Notes: generated by a model from the letters alone, not told the origin. DNA of 64,000 nucleotides from Methylomarinum sp. Ch1-1 (GCF_030717995.2 NZ_CP157743.1:1984001-2048000), one strand, 5' to 3'. Positions 19,762 through 30,487 are shown, numbered from the stretch's first letter. Numbers and translations are program-made.

Positions 19762-21057
19762 TCAGGACAAGTCGGCTTGGTAAATCACGCTCTGGTTGCG
19801 GCCTGACCCCTTGGCTTGGTAGAGCGCCTTGTCGGCCTGGCCGGTGATCGCCGTCATCAGGTTGCTTTTCGATTGATGGGGGGATTTACTGTGCTTCTGC
19901 GCATTGAGAATCTTCCGATCGGATGTCGACAGGTGGATTGGGAACTCGGCTATGCCGATACTGATCGTGACCGGAACGGGCTGGCGCTGATCATTCTTTA
20001 ACGATAATCGTTCGATGTTCTTTCTGATCCGTTCGGCGGCGATATGCGCCTGTTTGGCGCGCGTTTCGGGCAATAACACCGCAAACTCCTCGCCGCCATA
20101 GCGTATGGCGTCATAGCCCCTGAAGCATTCGGCGACTTTGACCAATACTTCATCGCCGAAGATATGGCCGTGCTGGTCATTGATGGTTTTAAAGTGATCG
20201 ATATCCATCACCAGCAACGAGAAATGGCAATCGTTGTTACGGTAATAGCGTTCTACTTCACGCTGCCCCAAGCGGTCAAAGGCATTGCGGTTATAAAGAT
20301 TGGTCAGTTGGTCGACATAGGAACGGTTGATTTGTCGCCTTAAAAAAGCAGGCCTCAAAACCTGAGCATCATCGTGGAACCCGGACAGCCAGCGCTGCAA
20401 TTTGATGGTGTTGGGGACATCAAAAGCTTCCAGATTGAAGTAACCAGGCGATCCTTGCGGCTCGCTGAGGATGAATTTTTTACAGCGGATGGGATGGGAT
20501 TTGACGTAGAAATACGATTTCTCCGGAAACTCGACGATCAGGTGTTTAATCAGATGGGGCGAGACCGGATGGTTCAAATAGGTTTCGGAAAACGCCTCGA
20601 GGTCGAAATCAGCTTCCGGGGTCAGGGCGGGGGACTCGGTCAGCGACAGCGCATGCAGTTTATTGACCGGCAATAAATTTGGCTCTTGGCTGTCACCATA
20701 AGAGCCGGCGAAGAAATATTGGGAATTGCGGACGACCAGACCGAACGGATTGAAGATAACCGGCTCCGGCAAATCTTCGTAGTTGATTTTTAATTGCCGT
20801 TTGCCGAACAGGGCCTGCTTATAGCGTTCAAGCAAAGCTTGATATTTTTTTTCTTCATAATCATTGAAAACTCCTTGCCAGTAGGACTGCACGGAAATCT
20901 TTTTATTCCAATCCTCTATCGCCGTCGCCAAATCGTCGTCCACTGAGCGCAGCTGATCCTGCTGCTCTAAATACTCGGCAATTTCACGGGGCAACAAATG
21001 GGCCAAATGTTGCATCATGACGTGGCGTATAAAGGCGTCCTTATTCTGTTTATGCAT
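19762..21057 (-). CDS. Diguanylate cyclase with N-terminal WYL and WCX-like domains
   Basis: A predicted cytosolic c-di-GMP synthase of 431 residues without membrane segments. Residues ~85-190 (LKINYEDLPEPVIFNPFGLV, YFFAGSYG, LPVNKLHALSL) resemble the WYL ligand-binding domain, and ~215-260 (LQRWLSGFHDDAQVLRPAFL) its WCX extension. Both are usually the C-terminal half of YafY-type transcription factors, but no HTH is evident here. Residues ~265-425 are a GGDEF domain with DQLTNLYNRNAFD, MDIDHFKTIND and an active-site GGEEF at 321-325. RGYD, a possible I-site at 313-316, is one residue closer to the active site than usual. An ~15-residue insert precedes ADKALYQAKGSGRNQ. The cyclase call is strong; the WYL call rests on motif resemblance. 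Confidence 0.85.
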   Translation of the reverse strand: MHKQNKDAFIRHVMMQHLAHLLPREIAEYLEQQDQLRSVDDDLATAIEDWNKKISVQSYWQGVFNDYEEKKYQALLERYKQALFGKRQLKINYEDLPEPVIFNPFGLVVRNSQYFFAGSYGDSQEPNLLPVNKLHALSLTESPALTPEADFDLEAFSETYLNHPVSPHLIKHLIVEFPEKSYFYVKSHPIRCKKFILSEPQGSPGYFNLEAFDVPNTIKLQRWLSGFHDDAQVLRPAFLRRQINRSYVDQLTNLYNRNAFDRLGQREVERYYRNNDCHFSLLVMDIDHFKTINDQHGHIFGDEVLVKVAECFRGYDAIRYGGEEFAVLLPETRAKQAHIAAERIRKNIERLSLKNDQRQPVPVTISIGIAEFPIHLSTSDRKILNAQKHSKSPHQSKSNLMTAITGQADKALYQAKGSGRNQSVIYQADLS

Positions 21058-21352
21058 GAACCATTAATGCAGATAAATAAAAATTTACAAAATTTCCGGC
21101 GATCGCCGCAACCCAGGATGATGGGCTAAAAGGCATACCGGTCGGCTCGACGAGGCTCACATAAAAACGGCTAGAGAGCAAGTGTGGATTGTTTGCTCGA
21201 CTTAGGGATGGGCTGAGTAAATCGGCACTGCCAAAATCGGTGACGACAAGTCATTGATTTAGAGAGCCGATGGCAAACCGCCGACGCATTCCTGAAAAAA
21301 TTTATTGTAACCTGAGTTCGGGTTAAGAAACCAGCCTGTCTTAGCCCTTTGG

Positions 21353-21410
21353 CAGGGCTACCTCATTAAATGAATGAGTGGCAAAACAGAAAATTAACAA
21401 CAAATACGCC
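21353..21410. repeat. Family C left-end fragment
   Basis: CAGGGCTACCTCATTAAATG continuing to AACAAATACGCC is nearly identical to the first ~58 bases of the 394-bp family C element at 23392, in the same orientation. No matching right end is found nearby. It is one of several repeat pieces in the otherwise gene-free 21058-21698. Confidence 0.75.
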
Positions 21411-21480
21411 AGGCAGGATGAGGATATGGATTCCTCTCCCGACGCAGTTCAGCACATCCGAAGGCAAGACGGTGCTTTGC

Positions 21481-21538
21481 GTAGGAGCGCCGCCCTCGGC
21501 GCGAAAAGAGCCATTCGGGCCGAGGGAGGGCCTCCTAC
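21481..21538. repeat. GC-rich palindrome
   Basis: GTAGGAGCGCCGCCCTCGGC at 21481-21500 is answered by GCCGAGGGAGGGCCTCCTAC at 21519-21538, forming a long stem with few mismatches. There is no T run. A related start (GGGAGCGCCGCCCTAA) occurs at about 50659. It is probably a REP-like intergenic palindrome. Next to it, 21589-21637 repeats the ATTTTCTACCTG segment of the first family B copy. Confidence 0.6.
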
Positions 21539-21698
21539 GGGCAGACTTTGGCGAATCCGCGGCGCAAATAGCCGCATGTCGCTATGCGAAATGCAGGAGC
21601 AATTTTCTACCTGTAAAATCTGCATTTCCCCGTCCTTGGTGACCAGTCGTTGTAGTCAGAGAGGGACGTGTAAGTGCCGCGTGAAGCAGCATGACAGT

Positions 21699-23108
21699 TC
21701 AGCCATTCAGCATCAAGTGAGTGTAAATACTAAAAAGATAACCCAAGGCTATGGCGGGAAACCATTTTAAATGGACCAAGAAGGTATAGGAATTTCTTGC
21801 TTGTCCCATCAGTGCGACGCCGGCAGCGGAACCGATCGATAACAGACTGCCGCCAACGCCGGCGGTCAAGGTGACCAATAGCCACTGGTTTTCGGGCATT
21901 GCCGGATTCATTGTCAATACGGCGAACATGATCGGAATATTGTCGATGATGGCCGATAATAATCCGACCATTATGTTTGCCGTGGTCGCGCCCAGTTCAT
22001 CGTACATGAATGCCGATATATCGCTTAAATAGCCGATGAATCCAATTCCGCCGACTGACATGATGACGCCATAAAAGAAGAACAGCGTGTCCCACTCGGA
22101 TTTGGCAATGTGGCTGAAGACATCGAAGGCGCTGCCGGAAGGCTCCGACCCCGGAATCATGTCAAAAGAAGCCCTTTCTTGTCTGAATTTGAGGCGTAAG
22201 TAATAACCGAACATCTTCAAATAACCTAGGCCCATCAGCATGCCGAAAGCGGCGGGAATGTGCAGGAACTGATGAAACAAGATAGAAGTGGCTATGGTGG
22301 CCAGGAACAACAAGACTATGATGATCCCGCCATGTTTAATGGCCGCATCTTCTTCTTCGGGCAGTTCGGGATGACCCTTAGGCAAATAAAAATGCATCAA
22401 CGCGGCCGGCACGAGGAAATTGACTATGGCGGGGATGAATAACTTGAAGAAAGTCGAAAATTCTATGATGCCTTTTTGCCAAACCATCAAGGTCGTGATG
22501 TCGCCAAAGGGACTGAATGCACCGCCGGCATTGGCGGCGACGACGATATTGACACAGGAAATCGCGGTAAAATCGGGTTGCGACGACCCGACTGTTAATA
22601 CCACGGTACACATAATCAGGGCGGCGGTTAAATTATCGGCGACCGGTGAGATCATGAAAGCCATCGCTCCGGTCAGCCAAAAAAGCTGCCGATAACTGAA
22701 GTTTTTGGAAACCAGTTTATAATGCAGCGCCTCGAAAACCCCGCGCTCTATCATCGCGCTTATATAGGTCATCGCAACCATCAAGAAAAAAAACAGTTCC
22801 GAATATTCCAGAAAATGATGCTTCAGCGCTTTGTTGGCGGTTTCGCTGATATCATGTTGCGCGTAGATGAAGGCAATAATCGCCCAGATCAACCCGGCGG
22901 CGACCAAAACGGGTTTGGACTTGTGCAGGTGCAGTTTTTCTTCTAAAAATACCAGGATATAGGCGATGGAAAAAATGCCTAATACTAAGTAACCGGAAAA
23001 ATGCGTGGTCAGATCTAATCTATGTTGAGCGATTTCGGCGCCAGACGCCGACAGGGAAAATAGCAGCAATGAATTCAGCGAGAGTATTTGGAAAGTTGTT
23101 GTACGCAT
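21699..23108 (-). CDS. nhaD: NhaD-type Na+/H+ antiporter
   Basis: A 469-residue inner-membrane antiporter of the ArsB/NhaD superfamily, expelling Na+ (or Li+) in exchange for H+. A likely signal or first helix (residues 3-25) precedes about 12 further helices. Family-typical segments include FFFLVAMTYISAMIERGVFEAL, SPVADNLTAALIMCTVVL, NAGGAFSPFGDITTLMVWQKG, DNIPIMFAVLTMNP and AGVGGSLLSIGSAAGVALMGQ. It stands alone between repeat-filled spacers and is oriented like the N-ATPase operon upstream of it. It fits Na+ or alkaline adaptation. Confidence 0.93.
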   Translation of the reverse strand: MRTTTFQILSLNSLLLFSLSASGAEIAQHRLDLTTHFSGYLVLGIFSIAYILVFLEEKLHLHKSKPVLVAAGLIWAIIAFIYAQHDISETANKALKHHFLEYSELFFFLMVAMTYISAMIERGVFEALHYKLVSKNFSYRQLFWLTGAMAFMISPVADNLTAALIMCTVVLTVGSSQPDFTAISCVNIVVAANAGGAFSPFGDITTLMVWQKGIIEFSTFFKLFIPAIVNFLVPAALMHFYLPKGHPELPEEEDAAIKHGGIIIVLLFLATIATSILFHQFLHIPAAFGMLMGLGYLKMFGYYLRLKFRQERASFDMIPGSEPSGSAFDVFSHIAKSEWDTLFFFYGVIMSVGGIGFIGYLSDISAFMYDELGATTANIMVGLLSAIIDNIPIMFAVLTMNPAMPENQWLLVTLTAGVGGSLLSIGSAAGVALMGQARNSYTFLVHLKWFPAIALGYLFSIYTHLMLNG

Positions 23109-23391
23109 GATTGTTGCAGTTGACTCAGAACCGGGAAAGATGGTCGATGAGAATGGCTGCCTTACCCCGTTTTAAGAATGTTCGGAAATTTTAAAACTTT
23201 AAGGCTATTCTAGCGTTTGAACCTTGCAACAACCTTTCAGCATGGTTTCTTTAGCGTAACATTGTCGAATCAAGCCGAAAGAGCCCGCAATTCCCATGTC
23301 ATCAGTTTGGAGTTCAAAAAGGGCATGGGGTGTGTTTGGCGAGGATGTCGGCAGCAAGGATGCGGCCGTCAAGCCCCCAAGGGATGGGGCT

Positions 23392-23785
23392 CAGGGCTAC
23401 CTCATTAAATGAATGAGTGGCAAAACAGAATTTAACGACAAATACGCCTAAAGTAAGTTAAACGTTTAGGGTGTGTTAAATACCCCGCCTCGCGTGCACG
23501 GCCAATTTTGCCCCGGTGGCGGTTTTTGGCGGCTTGCTTCGCGAAGCCGCCCTACGATGCGGTAGGGTGTGCTGACGATAGGAAGCGCACCGGTTTTTGA
23601 TGCGCTTCACGCTGTTCAACATCCGAATGCGAAATGCAGGTCAACGAGGTCCTGAACGATTCAACCGTGACTAGCCTAGAGTAAGTTAAACGTTCGGGGC
23701 GGGTGAAATAACCCGCCCCGCCCAGAGGGATGATGCGATATTAACCAATGTGTTGGTTCAGGTACTTTTTAATGAGGGAACCCTG
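23392..23785. mobile_element. Family C element, 394 bp, with 10-bp TSD
   Basis: The left end CAGGGCTACCTCATTAAA and the complement of the right end, CAGGGTTCCCTCATTAAA, match at 16 of 18 positions. The flanks GGATGGGGCT (23382-23391) and GGATGGGTCT (23786-23795) are a 10-bp duplication with one change. Inside are two ~45-bp direct repeats beginning AGTAAGTTAAACGTT (about 23450 and 23683) and the palindromic repeat D at 23569-23632. The CAGGG terminus and 8-10 bp duplication resemble the ISAs1 family, but no transposase is encoded. Confidence 0.85.
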
Positions 23786-23905
23786 GGATGGGTCTACCCA
23801 GCACCTAAATTCCATGGCTACTGGACTATATTTTACATTACAGGATAATTTAGGTGCTGGGTGAACGGCGCTCCTCGACAGACACCCCCATGCCCTAAAC
23901 GCAGC

Positions 23906-24063
23906 GTAACTATTCAGTATCTTTCGGGTTTTAGGCAGTAGGTCATTGATTTCTCAGGACGCGTGAATACTTCCATGTAAGCTCTGACTGCAACGTCCTG
24001 TTGCAGACAGCCCGATAAATCAATAACCTACTCCCTCTTAGTAAAACTACGCTGAATAATTAC
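23906..24063. mobile_element. Family B element, 158 bp, with perfect 8-bp TSD
   Basis: It begins GTAACTATTCAG and ends CTGAATAATTAC, flanked by AACGCAGC at 23898-23905 and 24064-24071. It is inserted inside the family A element and is about 95% identical to the copy at 34747. The two ends are imperfect inverted repeats for ~50 bp. Confidence 0.92.
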
Positions 24064-24101
24064 AACGCAGCAAAAATGGCCAAACTGATGGGAATTGCGG
24101 C

Positions 24102-24920
24102 TTACTGGGAAGGGGGTTGCGCATTCAACAATATGACTTCGATTTCTTCGGTTATTTCCTCCTGGCGGTAAATTTGGCTGATTTTGCTCAATCGTGCCGT
24201 TTCTTCGTCTAGATGATTGACCGCATTATCCAGATGTTGCAGGCGTTGATTATTTTCCGCGGCATAAGATGCGTACAGCACATCTTGCAGTGAGCTGAAT
24301 AAATAATGATCTACCAGTTCAAAGAGAAACTGGGGCGGCTGTAAATTGAGCAGCGGTTCAATTCGATGTTCGGAATGTCGCTCCGCGGTCGCCGGAGGCA
24401 ATAAGGGGCGTTGGATGATGCCGGCATGTTCACCGTGATGATATAGGGCCGAAAGCTTGCAGAGCGTTTGTTGATAGCGTAGCTCGCCTAGGGCGTCGAT
24501 CAATTGGCTTAGCACTTCCTTGATTTCATCGCCGCCGTTAGCTCCCGGAACGGCGCTGAAGGAAATCTGAGCCTGATTCAGGCAATTGCACAGACGATTG
24601 CCGATGGCAATGATCTGGCTGGGCGACAACTCCGTTAACTGTTCGATCAGGCTTTCATTAAAGTTGCCGCAGAAACCCCTTTCGGAACCGACCACGATGA
24701 CGATAGACGGGCTGTTCGCATCGACCTTAGGTAAACCGGGATAAAACTGCAGGAAGTCGGCCATCACCGTTTCGATATGGCGGACGACCCGGTCTTGCGC
24801 CTGTTGATATTGGCTGAGTTTGTGGATTTCCATGAAAGCCATGTTTCTCAGCGAATGCAGAATGCTGCGTATGTCCTTCAGTTGCTCGATATGCAATTGC
24901 AGGGTGCGGCTTTGCGTCAT
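24102..24920 (-). CDS. atpG: N-ATPase gamma subunit
   Basis: Central rotor stalk of the second F-type ATPase; 272 residues. It resembles gamma in its long N- and C-terminal helices ([24 protein letters not shown] at the start, [25 protein letters not shown] near the end) and the [18 protein letters not shown] core strand, where Gly-x-x-Cys-Gly-x-x-Asn is typical of the family. It is the last gene of the operon and overlaps atpA by 4 bp. A nested repeat follows right after the stop. Sequence divergence from housekeeping gamma is as expected for N-ATPases. Confidence 0.9.
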   Translation of the reverse strand: MTQSRTLQLHIEQLKDIRSILHSLRNMAFMEIHKLSQYQQAQDRVVRHIETVMADFLQFYPGLPKVDANSPSIVIVVGSERGFCGNFNESLIEQLTELSPSQIIAIGNRLCNCLNQAQISFSAVPGANGGDEIKEVLSQLIDALGELRYQQTLCKLSALYHHGEHAGIIQRPLLPPATAERHSEHRIEPLLNLQPPQFLFELVDHYLFSSLQDVLYASYAAENNQRLQHLDNAVNHLDEETARLSKISQIYRQEEITEEIEVILLNAQPPSQ

Positions 24921-26416
24921 GATGCATCATCCTCGTTAGGAGTCAAAACATCGGCTAGAAATCTGCGCCATTGCTCTAAGTCGCTGTTTAATGACAACAC
25001 CGACTCGTCCACCGCAATTTGCAGGCGTTCCATTTGTTCGTCGATCTGAGACGGCTTCAGCGGATCGAACAAACCGTTGTTGTAGGCGATCAACCAGGCT
25101 AATTGAAAGGCGCTGCTAGCCGGCATCAGGCGGTCTTGTTTCAAGATTTCCCGCAACAGCCGTCCGCGTTTGATTTTGGCTTCCATCGACGCTTCCAGTT
25201 TTTGCCCGAAACGGGAGAAATTTTCCAGCTCCAAAAATTGCAAATAATCCAGCTTCATTCTATCCGCTTGATCGCGTATCGCCGTATGTTGAGCCTTGCC
25301 GCCGATTCTGGAAACCGACTTGCTGATGTCGATGGCCGGACGAAAGCCGCTGACAAACAGATTGCTATCCAGATAAACCTGGCCGTCGGTAATCGAAATC
25401 AGGTTGGTGGGAATATAAGCGGCGATTTCTCCCTGTTGGGTCTCGACGATCGGCAGGGCGGTCATGCTGCCGCCGCCATGCGCGGCATTCAACTGGGTGG
25501 AACGCTCCAGCAACCGGGAATGAACGAAGAAGATATCGCCGGGAAAGGCCTCTCGGCCTGGCGGCCGACGCAGCAGTAATGATAGTTCGCGGTAAGTCTT
25601 GGCGTGGGTCGCCAGATCGTCGTAAACAATCAAGGTGTCATGGCCTTGTTTCATCCAATAATCGGCGATCGCGCAGCCGGCGAATGGCGCGATATATTGC
25701 AAGCCGGGCAGGGCGCTCGCTTCGGCGACGACGCAAACGGTGTAATCCAGTGCGCCATGACGGTGCAAGGTGTCGATGGTATTGACGACGGTGGTGCGTT
25801 TTTGTCCGATCAGCACATAGACGCACAACACGTTTTTGTCCTTTTGATTGATCACGGTGTCGATGGCCAAGGAACTGCGGCCGGTGCTTTCGTCGCCGAT
25901 CAGCAACTGACGTTGTCCTTTGCCCAGCGGAATCATCGAGTCGATGATTTTGATGCCGGTGTATAACGGTTTGTGGACAAACTCGCGGGCGATGATAGGC
26001 GGAGAAGGCTGTTCCAGATTGCCGCGAACCACATGAGAGGGACGGCTTAATCCGTCCAGTGGTTCGCCGAGCGGATCGATCACCCGTCCCAAAAAGCTGT
26101 CTCCGACCGGCACGCTGAGACTGTAACGGGCTAAGTAGACCAGCGTGCCGGCGGTCAGCGCTTCGGTTTCATATAGCAGCACGGCGCCGATCTGCTCGCG
26201 GTTAAGGTCGAATACTATCGCGCGACTGCCATCGGCAAAGATCAGGATGTCATCAATCGCCGCCGACGGTAAGCCTTTGATCCAGCAGATGCCGTCGCCG
26301 ATCGAGACCACGATGCCTTGTTCGGCGACGCGTAAGCCGGGTTGGTAGTTCTCCAGCCATTCCTGCTGTCTTTGCAACAGCTTGCTGTCAGCGTACCAAT
26401 CGGCCTCAGAAATCAC
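24917..26416 (-). CDS. atpA: N-ATPase alpha subunit
   Basis: A 499-residue F1 alpha subunit providing the non-catalytic nucleotide sites. Typical blocks: [75 protein letters not shown] and [15 protein letters not shown]. Walker A is GDESTGRS (residues 174-181), with Arg180 where nearly all alpha and beta subunits have Lys; the other blocks are intact. The start is GTG with GGAG seven bases upstream, overlapping atpF by 11 bp. The N-terminus is short compared with standard alpha. Confidence 0.94.
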   Translation of the reverse strand: MISEADWYADSKLLQRQQEWLENYQPGLRVAEQGIVVSIGDGICWIKGLPSAAIDDILIFADGSRAIVFDLNREQIGAVLLYETEALTAGTLVYLARYSLSVPVGDSFLGRVIDPLGEPLDGLSRPSHVVRGNLEQPSPPIIAREFVHKPLYTGIKIIDSMIPLGKGQRQLLIGDESTGRSSLAIDTVINQKDKNVLCVYVLIGQKRTTVVNTIDTLHRHGALDYTVCVVAEASALPGLQYIAPFAGCAIADYWMKQGHDTLIVYDDLATHAKTYRELSLLLRRPPGREAFPGDIFFVHSRLLERSTQLNAAHGGGSMTALPIVETQQGEIAAYIPTNLISITDGQVYLDSNLFVSGFRPAIDISKSVSRIGGKAQHTAIRDQADRMKLDYLQFLELENFSRFGQKLEASMEAKIKRGRLLREILKQDRLMPASSAFQLAWLIAYNNGLFDPLKPSQIDEQMERLQIAVDESVLSLNSDLEQWRRFLADVLTPNEDDAS

Positions 26417-27152
26417 GGGCGATCTCCGTAAATCCGCTTAATTCATGTTGCAGATCGGCATGCAGTATCCAGGCGCCGATATCGATCTTGAAACCGGCGA
26501 TCAGGTGCGTATTCTGGTCATATTGGAATTGCATCGGATTATCGATCAGAGAGGCGAATTTTTGCTCGAGACGCTGTTGTTGCTCATGAGTAATGGGGTA
26601 GGCATGGCTGACATTGATTTCCAGAGAGGTGTTGCTGTCCACTGTTTGCAAGGATTGAATACAGGCTTCCGGCAGTTGCTTTAATTGACTCAGCAGCAGT
26701 TCAAACAAACGCTGTTCCAGTTCCGGACCGGCCGCCTGCCGCAATATCAACGCCGCGAAGCGGGAACCGTTCATTAGCGCCAATTTTTGTTGCTGCAGAT
26801 GGATTTCTTGTTGCTGCTTATGCATCGCGGTGCGCGCCTTATGACGTTCCTGGTCCAATTCTTCCTGCAGCTTCGACATTACTTTGTCTCTTTCCTTTTC
26901 CAGTTGCTGATGCAGATGCGCGATCGCCGCTTGTTTTTCTTGTTCCCATTGATGTTGGCGATTCTGATAATTTTTTTTCAGCTGTTCGGCTTCCTTGCGC
27001 ATTTGTTCGGCTTGACCCAGCGAATGGTCGATTAACTCTTTGCGCCTGGCGATCATGTCCCGAATCGGCCGGTAAAATAGACGTTGCAATATCCAGATCA
27101 GGATCAGAAAATTGATGATCTCAAGGAAGAAAGAGGATAGGTTGAATTCCAT
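26406..27152 (-). CDS. atpF: N-ATPase b subunit fused to a delta-like domain
   Basis: The 248-residue peripheral stalk protein starts with one membrane helix ([20 protein letters not shown]), followed by the b-type amphipathic helix, rich in Glu, Gln and Lys, to about residue 130. The C-terminal ~110 residues look like delta/OSCP: the [22 protein letters not shown] strand-helix and [22 protein letters not shown]. No separate delta gene exists in the operon, which agrees with N-ATPases, where b and delta functions are combined. It lies 15 bp after atpE. Confidence 0.88.
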   Translation of the reverse strand: MEFNLSSFFLEIINFLILIWILQRLFYRPIRDMIARRKELIDHSLGQAEQMRKEAEQLKKNYQNRQHQWEQEKQAAIAHLHQQLEKERDKVMSKLQEELDQERHKARTAMHKQQQEIHLQQQKLALMNGSRFAALILRQAAGPELEQRLFELLLSQLKQLPEACIQSLQTVDSNTSLEINVSHAYPITHEQQQRLEQKFASLIDNPMQFQYDQNTHLIAGFKIDIGAWILHADLQHELSGFTEIARDF

Positions 27153-27167
27153 CTGACGGCGTCCCGG

Positions 27168-27434
27168 TCAATTAACGATATAAGCCAATAGCGGATTTTT
27201 AAACAGCACGATCAGAATGATGACCAAGCAATAGATGGCCAGTGATTCGATCATCGCCAGTCCGATAAATAGGGTTCGCATGATGGAACGCTCCGACTCG
27301 GGTTGGCGAGCCATCGCCTCCAGCGCGCTGTTAATGGCTCTGCCCATCGCCAGCGCCGGACCCAATACGCCGATGGCAATGCCGAACACGGCCGCAATCG
27401 TCGAACCTAACACTATCCAGATCATTTCGTTCAT
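27168..27434 (-). CDS. atpE: N-ATPase c subunit (rotor ring)
   Basis: An 88-residue two-helix proteolipid. The loop reads ARQPE (42-46). Helix 2 contains Glu63 followed by Ser64 and Tyr68 (IESLAIY), the pattern of Na+-binding rings. Helix 1 has Met30 in GPALAMGRA where the Na+-binding ring of Ilyobacter has Gln32 and other N-ATPase c subunits, as I recall, often have Glu. Ion choice (Na+ or H+) therefore cannot be settled from sequence. The gene is one base from atpB and 15 bp from atpF. Confidence 0.95.
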   Translation of the reverse strand: MNEMIWIVLGSTIAAVFGIAIGVLGPALAMGRAINSALEAMARQPESERSIMRTLFIGLAMIESLAIYCLVIILIVLFKNPLLAYIVN

Positions 27435-27435
27435 G

Positions 27436-28104
27436 TTATTCCTGCGGATGAGATTGTTGTTGGGATTGTATCGCGCCGGCCAGGTAAATCAGCGCCAGCA
27501 TGCCGAAAATATAAGCTTGCACCAACGCCTCGATGATATGCAGCATCAGGATGGGGATAGGGGCCAAGAAGCCGGCTACCAGCAAGATCAGCATCGCCGC
27601 CAATTCCAGGCTCATGATGTTGCCGAATAAACGGATCGCCAACGCCAGTGTGCGAGTCAGTTCGCTGATGATATGAAACGGCAGCAGTATGGGGGTCGGC
27701 AGCAAGTAATGGTGTAGATATTTTTTCCAGCCCCGAGTGCGTATGCCGAACCAGTGCACCGACAGAAATACCAGAAGCGCCAGAGCGGAGGTCACCGACA
27801 GGTCGCGGGTCGGCGAATGCAGTCCGGGAATCAGGCCAATCAGATTGGCGATGACGAGAAATATCCATAGCGTCGCGATAAAGGGCATGATTTGTCGGCC
27901 GTGTTCCGGCGCCACCGTCAGTATGCTTTGTTCGATGACGCCGAAGCCGGCCTCGATCACCGTTTGCAGCGGGCTGGGAAGCATTTTCAGATGTCGCGTC
28001 GTCAGCCAGGCAAAACCAATAAAAGCCAGCATGATGCCCCAGGTCGTGATGATCGAGGCGTGAATCGTCAGCGAGCCGACTGTAATCGAATAATCATCAT
28101 TCAT
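27436..28104 (-). CDS. atpB: N-ATPase a subunit
   Basis: A 222-residue F0 stator with about five membrane helices. The key region LISELTRTLALAIRLFGNIMSLEL carries the conserved Arg (IRLFGN) facing the c ring, and HIIEALVQAYIFGMLALIYLAGAI forms the last helix with the typical Gln and Tyr. I start at ATG 28104 (MNDDYSI), preceded by AAGAAAG; an in-frame GTG at 28125 would add seven residues. A 255-bp gap without atpR separates it from atpQ. Confidence 0.92.
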   Translation of the reverse strand: MNDDYSITVGSLTIHASIITTWGIMLAFIGFAWLTTRHLKMLPSPLQTVIEAGFGVIEQSILTVAPEHGRQIMPFIATLWIFLVIANLIGLIPGLHSPTRDLSVTSALALLVFLSVHWFGIRTRGWKKYLHHYLLPTPILLPFHIISELTRTLALAIRLFGNIMSLELAAMLILLVAGFLAPIPILMLHIIEALVQAYIFGMLALIYLAGAIQSQQQSHPQE

Positions 28105-28279
28105 TGCTTTCTTGCTCGTTATCACCGATGTGTTATCACCCGTTTTACCACAGACTGCCCGGAATCCACCAAGGAAATTCGGGCTACTTTACATTATCGA
28201 TTTCGGCGCATGATGTGCCGCCCAACTAATGTCCCGTTATAGGCTTTGGCGATGGCTCCCTTTTTATTCTTGAGCTTGT

Positions 28280-28362
28280 TAGTACAGCATCCATTTTTCA
28301 TCTGAAATTCTTAGGTATTTTTTAATGTCTTTACTCGCCATTACAATAAGGGTGCTGTACTA
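28280..28362. repeat. Family F element, 83 bp, between atpQ and atpB
   Basis: TTAGTACAGCA/TGCTGTACTAG ends (TAGTACAGCA at 28280-28289, TGCTGTACTA at 28353-28362) are perfect 10-bp inverted repeats. The outer TAG of the right end is the stop codon of atpQ. Another ~55-bp copy lies at 16194-16246. The remaining 28105-28279 contains no ORF with the three membrane helices expected of AtpR. Confidence 0.75.
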
Positions 28363-28644
28363 GTCCTGCTCCCGGACTAACAGATAGACATTGATGACGC
28401 CGACCAATACCCCCAATAGCAATAGACTCAGGGTCCAACGCATCGAATAACCGTCCGCCAGACTATCCAGCCACCAGCCCAGATAGGCTCCGCCGATGAT
28501 CGGCAGGACCAACACCAGTCCCAGCGTGCCCAAGAACAGCGTTTGCGCCAAGATGCTGGATTTTTCCTGGCGCGCTTTTTTGTAGCGCCGGATTCGATAG
28601 TCTATCTGCATCAGCAAATGTTCTTTGTGGTGCTTATGATTCAT
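28360..28644 (-). CDS. atpQ: AtpQ / AtpI-like small membrane subunit
   Basis: A 94-residue protein of the ATPase gene-1 family (PF09527 type). A basic N-terminus (MNHKHHKEHLL, YRIRRYKKARQEK) precedes two membrane helices (LFLGTLGLVLVLPIIGGAYLGWWL and LSLLLLGVLVGVINVYLL) with the family's Gly-rich first helix. It probably helps assemble the c ring or take up Mg2+; its exact role is not settled. The start is the ATG just after the atpC stop. Its own stop codon lies in the family F repeat, so the C-terminus may have been altered by that insertion. Confidence 0.85.
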   Translation of the reverse strand: MNHKHHKEHLLMQIDYRIRRYKKARQEKSSILAQTLFLGTLGLVLVLPIIGGAYLGWWLDSLADGYSMRWTLSLLLLGVLVGVINVYLLVREQD

Positions 28645-28649
28645 CGTGT

Positions 28650-30454
<1,805 letters not shown>

Positions 30455-30487
30455 CTAAGGTGCAAGGTTGGAACGATTACTCTGGAC

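Larger units (their letters stand above)
23286..24098. mobile_element. Family A element split by family C and family B insertions
   Basis: The outer ends CGCAATTCCCA (23286) and TGGGAATTGCG (24098) are A termini. The first A part runs to about 23391, the second from 23786 to 23905 (including the palindrome arms at about 23798-23865), and the last from 24064. Removing C with one TSD copy and B with one TSD copy restores an A of normal layout. The element lies directly after the atpG stop codon. There is no clear duplication around the A copy itself. Confidence 0.85.

Noticed and set aside
21378-21770. A 130-residue plus-strand frame beside nhaD
   Set aside because: It runs through repeat C, a GC-rich palindrome and into the antisense of nhaD; no domain or ribosome site is visible.
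28105-28279. A degraded atpR in the atpQ-atpB gap
   Set aside because: No frame on the operon strand gives a hydrophobic three-helix protein; the longest frame is short and basic.
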